This document shows, piece after piece, positions 11,756-17,074 of a stretch of DNA of 17,074 nt. The notes under the pieces are model-generated. The model made no database searches and was not told where the DNA came from. It saw nothing but the letters and a program-made list of their open reading frames with translations. The stretch comes from Chromatiales bacterium (lineage in GTDB: Bacteria; Pseudomonadota; Gammaproteobacteria; CAMYNG01), in NCBI GenBank assembly GCA_026990045.1, contig JALSIK010000230.1, positions 1 to 17,074 of the forward strand. Direction: 5' to 3'. The translations under genes and the position numbers were made by a program. Each line of letters starts with the position of its first letter. The stretch's first letter is position 1.

Positions 11756-14125
11756 ATGACCGATTACCTGCGCTGGTTCCACGAGCTGACCATCGACGAC
11801 GTGCCCCAGGTGGGCGGCAAGAACGCCTCCCTGGGCGAGATGATCCGGGCCCTGTCGGCGAAGGGGGTGCACATCCCCGGCGGGTTCGCCACCACCGCCG
11901 CCGCCTACCGCGAGTTCCTGGCCCGCGACGGCCTCGACCGGCGCATCTACGCGGCGCTGGACGCCCTGGACATCGACGACGTGCAGGCGCTGTCGCGCAC
12001 CGGTGCCGAGATCCGCGGCTGGATCGTCGCCACCCCGTTCCCGCCGGCGCTGGAAGACGCCCTGCGCAACGCCTACCGCAAGCTGGCCGACGAGTACGGT
12101 CCCGGGATCTCCTTCGCGGTGCGCTCCTCGGCCACGGCCGAGGACCTGCCCGAGGCCTCCTTCGCCGGCCAGCAGGAGACCTTCCTCAACATCCGCGGCG
12201 CGGACAACCTGCTCAACGCCATCAAGCATGTCTTCGCCTCCCTGTTCAGCGACCGGGCCATCGCCTACCGCGTCCATCACGGCTTCGACCACCGCCAGGT
12301 GGCCCTGTCCGCCGGCGTCCAGCGCATGGTGCGCTCGGACCTGGGCGCCAGCGGCGTGGCCTTCACCCTGGACACCGAGTCGGGCTTCGACGGCGTGGTG
12401 TTCATCACCGCCGCCTGGGGCCTGGGCGAGACCGTGGTCCAGGGCGCGGTCAACCCGGACGAGTTCTACGTGCACAAGGCGCTGCTGCGCCAGGGCAAGC
12501 GGCCCATCCTGCGCCGGACCCTGGGCAGCAAGGCCATCAAGATGGTCTACGGCGAGGCCCAGGCCCGGGGGCAGTCCACCGTGACCGTGGAGGTACCGCC
12601 CGGCGACCGGCGCCGCTTCGCCCTCGACGACGACGAGGTGCTGGAGCTGGCGCGCCAGTGCCTGGCCATCGAGGAACACTACGGCCGGCCCATGGACATC
12701 GAGTGGGCCAAGGACGGCATCGACAAGCAGATCTACATCGTCCAGGCCCGGCCGGAGACGGTGAAGAGCCGCGTCGACCGCAACGTGGTGGAACGCTACG
12801 AGCTCGGGCGGCGCGGGGAGATCCTGGCCCGCGGCCGGGCCATCGGCCAGCGCATCGGTGCCGGCCCCGCCCGGGTGGTGGCCGACGTGCGCGACATGCA
12901 CCGGGTGCAGCCCGGCGACGTGCTGGTGACGGACATGACCGATCCCGACTGGGAGCCGGTGATGAAACGCGCCGCCGCCATCGTCACCAACCGCGGCGGG
13001 CGCACCTGCCACGCCGCCATCATCGCCCGGGAGCTGGGCATCCCGGCGGTGGTGGGCGCGGGCGACGCCACCCGGGCCATCGCGGACGGGCAGGAGGTGA
13101 CGGTCTCCTGCGCCGAGGGCGACACCGGCTACGTCTATGCCGGCCGCCTGCCCTTCGAGATCCACCGCGTCAACATGGAGTCCATGCCGCCGCTGCCGGT
13201 GAAGATCATGATGAACGTGGGCAACCCCGACCGCGCCTTCGACTTCCAGTTCCTGCCCAGCGAGGGCGTGGGCCTGGCGCGGCTGGAGTTCGTCATCAAC
13301 CGCACCATCGGGATCCACCCCAAGGCCCTGCTGGGCTACGCCCAGCAGCCGCCGGAGGTGCGCCGGGCCATCGACGAGCGCGCCGCGGGCTACGCCGACC
13401 CGGTGTCGTTCTACGTGGACAAGCTGGCCGAGGGCATCGGGACCATCGCCGGGGCCTTCTGGCCCCGGCCGGTGATCGTGCGCCTGTCCGACTTCAAGTC
13501 CAACGAGTATGCCAACCTCATCGGCGGCGCCGCCTTCGAACCGCGCGAGGAGAACCCCATGCTGGGCTTCCGCGGCGCCTCGCGCTACGTCTCGGAGGCG
13601 TTCCGCGACTGCTTCGAGCTGGAATGCCGGGCGGTGAAGAAGGTGCGCGGCGAGATGGGCCTGGCCAACGTGGAGGTGATGATCCCCTTCGTGCGCACCG
13701 TGGAGGAGGCCCGCGCCGTGGTGGAGCTGCTGGCGGCCAACGGGCTCGAGCGCGGCGAGGACGGCCTGCGGGTGATCATGATGTGCGAGATCCCGTCCAA
13801 CGCCTTGCTGGCGGAGGCGTTCCTGGAGCACTTCGACGGCTTTTCCATCGGCTCCAACGACCTCACCCAGCTCACCCTGGGCCTGGACCGGGACTCGGGC
13901 CTGGTGGCGGAGCTGTTCGACGAGCGCAACCCGGCGGTCAAGGCCCTGCTGGCCCGGGCCATCGGCGCCTGCCGCGAGGCCGGCAAGTACGTGGGGATCT
14001 GCGGCCAGGGGCCGTCCGACCACCCGGACCTGGCCCGCTGGCTGGTGGACCAGGGCATCACCAGCCTGTCGCTCAACCCGGACACCGTGGTGGAAACCTG
14101 GCTCTACCTGGCGGACGCCGGTTGA
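11756..14125 (+). CDS. ppsA: Phosphoenolpyruvate synthase
   Basis: A 789-aa enzyme converting pyruvate, ATP and water to PEP, AMP and phosphate, the entry step of gluconeogenesis from pyruvate (E. coli PpsA is 792 aa). Domains in order: the ATP-grasp nucleotide-binding domain (1 to about 340) opening with VGGKNASLGEMI and containing FAVRSSATAEDLPEASFAGQ; the phosphohistidine swivel domain with NRGGRTCHAAI, catalytic His419; and the PEP/pyruvate-binding TIM barrel with FSIGSNDLTQLTLGLDRD and GICGQGPSDHPD, active-site Cys749. Thr417 beside the histidine is the expected target of PpsR. GGAGG lies 7 nt before the ATG. No interruption is seen. The gene ends 61 bp before the convergent aminotransferase. 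Confidence 0.97.
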   Translation: MTDYLRWFHELTIDDVPQVGGKNASLGEMIRALSAKGVHIPGGFATTAAAYREFLARDGLDRRIYAALDALDIDDVQALSRTGAEIRGWIVATPFPPALEDALRNAYRKLADEYGPGISFAVRSSATAEDLPEASFAGQQETFLNIRGADNLLNAIKHVFASLFSDRAIAYRVHHGFDHRQVALSAGVQRMVRSDLGASGVAFTLDTESGFDGVVFITAAWGLGETVVQGAVNPDEFYVHKALLRQGKRPILRRTLGSKAIKMVYGEAQARGQSTVTVEVPPGDRRRFALDDDEVLELARQCLAIEEHYGRPMDIEWAKDGIDKQIYIVQARPETVKSRVDRNVVERYELGRRGEILARGRAIGQRIGAGPARVVADVRDMHRVQPGDVLVTDMTDPDWEPVMKRAAAIVTNRGGRTCHAAIIARELGIPAVVGAGDATRAIADGQEVTVSCAEGDTGYVYAGRLPFEIHRVNMESMPPLPVKIMMNVGNPDRAFDFQFLPSEGVGLARLEFVINRTIGIHPKALLGYAQQPPEVRRAIDERAAGYADPVSFYVDKLAEGIGTIAGAFWPRPVIVRLSDFKSNEYANLIGGAAFEPREENPMLGFRGASRYVSEAFRDCFELECRAVKKVRGEMGLANVEVMIPFVRTVEEARAVVELLAANGLERGEDGLRVIMMCEIPSNALLAEAFLEHFDGFSIGSNDLTQLTLGLDRDSGLVAELFDERNPAVKALLARAIGACREAGKYVGICGQGPSDHPDLARWLVDQGITSLSLNPDTVVETWLYLADAG

Positions 14126-14141
14126 CCGGGGCCGGCCCCGG
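14126..14141. terminator. Perfect 16-bp palindrome after ppsA
   Basis: CCGGGGCCGGCCCCGG starts directly after the ppsA stop and is fully self-complementary. It sits between two convergent genes, where a shared terminator would be expected, but it has no T-run on either strand and a minimal loop. The call as a terminator is tentative. Confidence 0.3.
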
Positions 14142-14186
14142 GCGCCGCGGGGCAGCCGCCGGGAGGCCCGTGTCCCGCCCCGGCGT

Positions 14187-15392
14187 TCAGCCGGTGGCGG
14201 CGCTGCCGGTGCCCTGCTCGAACACGGCCCGGGCCGCGGGCAGCGCCGCGCCCTTGTCGATGGGCGCGCCCAGTTGGGACAGCACCGCCTCCAGCGATTC
14301 CAGGCAGTATTCCACGTTGCGCCGGTTGCAGGCGTGGCCCATGAGGCCGATGCGCCACACCTTGCCGGCCAGCGCGCCGAGGCCGGCGCCGATCTCGAGG
14401 TCGAACTCCTCGAGCAGGCGGCCGCGCACCGCGGCGTCGTCCACGCCCTCGGGGATGGTGACGCTGTTGAGCTGGGGCAGGCGGTGGGCCTCGTCCACCA
14501 CGAAGGACAGCCCCATGGCCTCGAGCCCGGCGCGCAGGGCGGCGTGGTGGTGGGCATGGCGGGCCCAGGCGTTCTCCAGGCCCTCCTCCTTCAGGATCAG
14601 CAACGCCTCGTGCAGGGCGTAGAGGCTGTTGATGGGCGCCGTGTGGTGATAGGCCCGCTTGCCCTCGCCGCCCCAGTAGCCCATGACCAGGTTGAGGTCC
14701 AGGAACCAGCTCTGCACCGCCGCGGTACGCGAACGCACGCGCTCCGCGGCCCGCTCGCTGAAGCTCACCGGCGACAGGCCGGGCGGCGCCGACAGGCATT
14801 TCTGGGTGCCCGAGTACACGGCGTCGATGCCCCACTCGTCTACCTTGAGCGGGATCCCGCCCAGCGAGGTCACCGCATCCACGATCACCAGGCAGTCGTG
14901 CTCGTGGGCCAGGCGGGTGAGGGTCTCGGCGTCGGAACGGGCGCCGGTGGAGGTCTCGGCATGGACGAAGGCCAGCACCTTGGCCTCGGGATGGGCCTTG
15001 AGCGCGGCCTCCACCTTGTCCGGGTCCACCGGGGCGCCCCACTCATCCTCCACCACCACCGCCTTGCCGCCGCAGCGGTGGACGTTCTCCTTCATGCGCC
15101 CGCCGAAGACGCCGTTGATGCAGACGATGACGGTGTCGCCCGGCTCCACCAGGTTGACGAAGCAGGTCTCCATCCCGGCCGAGCCCGGGGCCGAGACGGG
15201 GAAGGTGAGGGCATTGCCCGTCTGGAAGGCGTAGCGCAGCAGGTCCTTGAGCTCGTCCATCATGGCCACGAAGGCCGGGTCCAGGTGGCCGATGGTGGGG
15301 CGGGCCATGGCCGCCAGCACCCGCTCGCTGACATCGGAAGGGCCGGGCCCCATGAGGGTGCGCCGGGGGGCAACGAAGGATCCGCTGCTCAT
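14187..15392 (-). CDS. Alanine/serine-glyoxylate aminotransferase (class V, PLP)
   Basis: A 401-aa PLP enzyme of the AGXT/SGAT group, transferring an amino group from alanine or serine to glyoxylate to form glycine. Landmarks: TLMGPGPSDVSERVL at the N-terminus, a PLP-phosphate-contacting SAPGSAGMET (67-76), VDAVTSLGG with Asp172 that pairs with the cofactor ring, and SGTQKCLSAPPGL with Lys198 as the Schiff-base lysine. The C-terminal domain has WRIGLMGHACNRRNVEYCLESLE. The donor cannot be settled from sequence alone. The ATG at 15392 (MSSGSF) was chosen over the in-frame start at 15461, whose extra residues read through the promoter region; a GGAG lies about 11 nt upstream. With GlcDEF in the same window it can remove the glyoxylate that they make. 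Confidence 0.9.
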   Translation of the reverse strand: MSSGSFVAPRRTLMGPGPSDVSERVLAAMARPTIGHLDPAFVAMMDELKDLLRYAFQTGNALTFPVSAPGSAGMETCFVNLVEPGDTVIVCINGVFGGRMKENVHRCGGKAVVVEDEWGAPVDPDKVEAALKAHPEAKVLAFVHAETSTGARSDAETLTRLAHEHDCLVIVDAVTSLGGIPLKVDEWGIDAVYSGTQKCLSAPPGLSPVSFSERAAERVRSRTAAVQSWFLDLNLVMGYWGGEGKRAYHHTAPINSLYALHEALLILKEEGLENAWARHAHHHAALRAGLEAMGLSFVVDEAHRLPQLNSVTIPEGVDDAAVRGRLLEEFDLEIGAGLGALAGKVWRIGLMGHACNRRNVEYCLESLEAVLSQLGAPIDKGAALPAARAVFEQGTGSAATG

Positions 15393-15429
15393 GACGATAC
15401 CTGCTCCGGTGTTGTGATCTCGGGCCGAG

Positions 15430-15449
15430 GGCGGCCAAAAACGGCCGCC
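15430..15449. other. Perfect hairpin in the aminotransferase leader
   Basis: GGCGGCC (15430-15436) and GGCCGCC (15443-15449) are exact inverted repeats around a 6-nt loop. It falls directly downstream of the predicted -10 element, at the start of the transcript. It may be an operator or an mRNA structure. Confidence 0.45.
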
Positions 15450-15477
15450 AGTATAGCCCATGGCGCCGCGTGGTCGA
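15450..15477 (-). promoter_or_regulatory. Probable promoter of the aminotransferase, with overlapping palindrome
   Basis: On the minus strand, TCGACC (15472-15477) and TATACT (15450-15455) are 16 bp apart. The -35 region lies within the perfect palindrome GTGGTCGACCAC at 15470-15481, a possible regulator site. TATACT is also the -10 proposed for trxA and the FHA gene. Confidence 0.45.
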
Positions 15478-15562
15478 CCACACGGGTTCTGTGGGATCTC
15501 ACCCAGGAGACGTTTTCGCGGTAAACTTGCGCCCCGTTTGATTTCACCACCGGAGACGACTC

Positions 15563-16384
15563 GTGAGCGACACGCCCCTGCCCCTCGTCCTGGCCCCGGA
15601 AGCCCTGGAGGCGGCCCGCACCGGCGACGGCGTGGTGCTGGTGGACGCAGGCAGCCCGGAGAGTTACGTCAAGCAGCATCTGCCGGGAGCGGTGTTCCTG
15701 GAGTACGCCTGGATCGTGGACCGCGATCCCCCGCGCATGGGCCTGCTGCCGCCGCCGGAACAGATCGCCCGGGTGCTGGGCGCCCTGGGCATCACGCCCG
15801 GGACCCATGTCATCGCCTACGACGACGAGGGCGGCGGGCGCGCTGCGCGGCTGCTGTGGACCCTGGACGTCATCGGCCACCGCGGCTTCTCCCTGCTGGA
15901 CGGGGGCCTGCAGGCCTGGGCCGGCGAGGGCCGGCCGCTGGAGAACACCATCCGCGTGCCCCAGCCGGCGGCCTACCCGGTGCCCGCAGTCTCCGGTCAG
16001 GGCGTGGCCACGCGGGCGGACATCCTGGCCCGCCTGGACGACCCGGAACTGGCGCTGCTGGATGCGCGCTCGGAGGCCGAGTACAGCGGGCGCAAGGCCC
16101 TGGCCCGGCGCGGCGGGCACATCCCGCGGGCGGTGCACTACGAGTGGACCCGGGCCATGGATCGCGACCGCCACCTGCGCCTGCGGCCGGCGGAGACCCT
16201 GCGCCAGGAGCTGGCCGCCCTGGGCATCACCCCGGACAAGGAGGTGGTGACCTACTGCCAGAGCCACCACCGCTCCGCGCTCAGCTACATCGTGCTCAAG
16301 TGGCTGGGTTTTCCGCGGGTGCGCGGTTATCCCGGGTCCTGGTCCGACTGGGGCAACGCCGCCGACACGCCGGTGGAAACCTGA
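15563..16384 (+). CDS. rhdA: Thiosulfate sulfurtransferase (rhodanese, RhdA type)
   Basis: A 273-aa tandem-rhodanese protein transferring sulfane sulfur, for example from thiosulfate to cyanide or another acceptor. The N-terminal domain (about 8-125) is the inactive copy: its loop position reads YDDEGGGRAARL, with no cysteine. The C-terminal domain (about 150-265) has the active loop CQSHHRS with Cys232, closely like the CQTHHRSG loop of Azotobacter RhdA (271 aa). GYPGSWSDWGN near the end is also typical. The start is GTG at 15563 with GGAG about 7-8 nt upstream; no competing ATG is in range. A TAAACT at 15522-15527 could be a -10 but has no good -35 partner. It may serve cyanide detoxification or sulfur delivery; it has no operon partner here. 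It converges with the LexA-like gene across 41 bp. Confidence 0.9.
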   Translation: MSDTPLPLVLAPEALEAARTGDGVVLVDAGSPESYVKQHLPGAVFLEYAWIVDRDPPRMGLLPPPEQIARVLGALGITPGTHVIAYDDEGGGRAARLLWTLDVIGHRGFSLLDGGLQAWAGEGRPLENTIRVPQPAAYPVPAVSGQGVATRADILARLDDPELALLDARSEAEYSGRKALARRGGHIPRAVHYEWTRAMDRDRHLRLRPAETLRQELAALGITPDKEVVTYCQSHHRSALSYIVLKWLGFPRVRGYPGSWSDWGNAADTPVET

Positions 16385-16425
16385 ACGGGGACGCCGCTTC
16401 TCCCGGCGCCGCCGCGGGAACGGGT

Positions 16426-16893
16426 TCAGCCCCCGTCCAGCGGCCGCACGACACCGGTGACGATGCCGAGGATCTCCACCTCCTCGTTGCGCAGGCGGAT
16501 GGGAGGTATGCGGGGGTTGGCCGGCTGCAGGCGGATCCCGTCGCGTTCCACGTAGAACTTCTTCAGCGTCACCCGTTCGCCGTTGATGAGCGCCACCACC
16601 GACTGGCCGTTCTCGGCGGTCTCGCGCTTCTCCACCACGATGATGTCGCCGTCCTGGATGTTGTCGTCCACCATGGAGTGGCCGCGCACGCGCAGGGCAT
16701 AGGTGTTGCGCCGCACCATGTTGGCCGGCACCCGCACCCGCTCGTCGTCGGCGCACAGGTCCACGGGCAGGCCGGCCTGCACCCGGCCCAGCAGGGGCAC
16801 CTCCACCAGAGTCTCCGCCACCGCCTCGCAGGCCGAAAGGGGAGACAGCCACACGGGGCGGTTTTGCTTTGGAATCAGGTAACTGACCGGCAT
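16426..16893 (-). CDS. LexA/UmuD-like S24 autoprotease lacking a DNA-binding domain
   Basis: A 155-aa protein made almost entirely of the S24 peptidase domain of LexA. PLLGRVQAGLPVD holds the expected Ala40-Gly41 self-cleavage site; RGHSMVDDNIQDGDIIVV carries the nucleophile Ser73; VTLKKF carries the general base Lys111. All catalytic parts are present. LexA's roughly 70-residue N-terminal winged helix is absent; residues 1-30 (MPVSYLIPKQNRPVWLSPLS onward) do not resemble it. A stop codon lies two codons before the ATG in frame, so this is not a missed start. Size fits UmuD (139 aa), but the sequence reads more like LexA and no umuC follows: the next gene is the convergent rhodanese. Likely RecA-responsive by family; actual role unknown. 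Confidence 0.85.
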   Translation of the reverse strand: MPVSYLIPKQNRPVWLSPLSACEAVAETLVEVPLLGRVQAGLPVDLCADDERVRVPANMVRRNTYALRVRGHSMVDDNIQDGDIIVVEKRETAENGQSVVALINGERVTLKKFYVERDGIRLQPANPRIPPIRLRNEEVEILGIVTGVVRPLDGG

Positions 16894-16924
16894 GATTCAA
16901 GTTCTTTCTGAGATATGTACGCCA

Positions 16925-16953
16925 ACCATAATATATTCCGGGTCTCCTCACAA
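16925..16953 (-). promoter_or_regulatory. Possible promoter of the LexA-like gene
   Basis: On the minus strand, TTGTGA (16948-16953) and TATGGT (16925-16930) are spaced 17 bp, in an AT-rich patch unusual for this window. I see no CTGT-N8-ACAG SOS box nearby, so control by a canonical LexA is not supported. Confidence 0.35.
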
Positions 16954-16982
16954 CGGCCCATGCACCGGGCGGGACGATCTGG

Positions 16983-16988
16983 GATAAT
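16983..16988 (+). promoter_or_regulatory. Possible -10 element of the right-edge gene, near-leaderless
   Basis: GATAAT lies 8 nt before the ATG at 16997, and no Shine-Dalgarno is present. The layout matches that seen upstream of glcD. The -35 is not convincing. Confidence 0.3.
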
Positions 16989-16996
16989 CCGCCGCC

Positions 16997-17074
16997 ATGA
17001 ATGCCTCCCCACGGGGCCCGCGGGGCCTGCTCATCGTCGTTCTGGCCACCATCCTGGGCCTGGCCGCCGGGGCC
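16997..17074 (+). CDS. N-terminus of a membrane or secreted protein, cut by window edge
   Basis: Only 26 codons are visible and all are open. The peptide starts with a short basic segment (MNASPRGPRG) followed by a hydrophobic run (LLIVVLATILGLAAGA), which fits a signal peptide or a membrane anchor. The family cannot be named from this. It is read away from the LexA-like gene, with 103 bp between the two starts. Confidence 0.55.
   Translation, partial: MNASPRGPRGLLIVVLATILGLAAGA

Noticed and set aside
11708..14557. A 949-codon open frame on the minus strand opposite ppsA
   Set aside because: Shadow of ppsA; repetitive Gly/Ala/His/Val composition and no ribosome site or recognisable domain.
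16385..16425. A terminator between the rhodanese and the LexA-like gene
   Set aside because: Only scattered GC-rich complementarity is visible, with no clear stem and no T-run.
16894..16996. A missing HTH region of the LexA-like gene hidden by frameshift
   Set aside because: The 103 bp upstream hold AT-rich promoter-like sequence and the start of a divergent gene, with no helix-turn-helix reading; a stop also lies in frame just before the ATG.

Overview
The window is GC-rich (roughly 70% by eye) and densely packed with housekeeping genes on both strands. The protein families and their lengths (GlcDEF, Hsp15, HtpG, a PpsA/PpsR pair, an RhdA-type rhodanese) point to a gammaproteobacterium. The high GC and the glycolate-salvage genes would suit a Chromatiales/Ectothiorhodospiraceae-like autotroph, but that placement is inference from family resemblance. 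Base composition and coding style look uniform. I see no phage, insertion sequence, CRISPR, tRNA or rRNA, and no sign of a defence island.

Layout. 1-534 (-): 5' part of a secreted PhoPQ-activated pathogenicity-related (PqaA-like) protein. 588-737: a 150-bp inverted-repeat-bounded intergenic element. 825-1199 (-): a thioredoxin with a charged C-terminal tail and a recognisable promoter. 1353-2330 (+): an unrecognised 325-aa protein, convergent with and overlapping a NUDIX hydrolase (2303-2764, -), which follows hslR/Hsp15 (2768-3190, -) by 3 nt. 3259-7145 (+): the glycolate oxidase operon glcD-glcE-glcF. 7204-8262 (-): an FHA-domain protein with an unknown N-terminal domain. 8263-8522: a non-coding gap with a decayed half copy of the 588-737 element. 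8523-10749 (-): htpG followed 1 nt later by a 76-aa unknown gene with a perfect Shine-Dalgarno; htpG has a sigma-32-type promoter that overlaps the end of ppsR. 10808-11653 (-) ppsR and 11756-14125 (+) ppsA diverge. 14187-15392 (-): a class V alanine/serine-glyoxylate aminotransferase. 15563-16384 (+): RhdA-type thiosulfate sulfurtransferase. 16426-16893 (-): a LexA-like S24 autoprotease with no DNA-binding domain. 16997-17074 (+): start of a membrane or secreted protein cut by the window edge.

How the genes fit together. GlcDEF oxidises glycolate to glyoxylate, and the aminotransferase can turn glyoxylate into glycine using alanine or serine. Pyruvate left from alanine could enter gluconeogenesis through PpsA, whose activity PpsR switches by phosphorylation. 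Together these suggest salvage of 2-phosphoglycolate-derived carbon (inference). Hsp15, HtpG and thioredoxin form a protein-quality and stress theme.

Most notable: the lysine-rich, histone-H1-like tail on HtpG, the LexA-like protein lacking its DNA-binding domain, the small gene coupled to htpG, and the repeat with a decayed second copy. I did not find a clear new multi-gene system; the window is mostly ordinary core genome.
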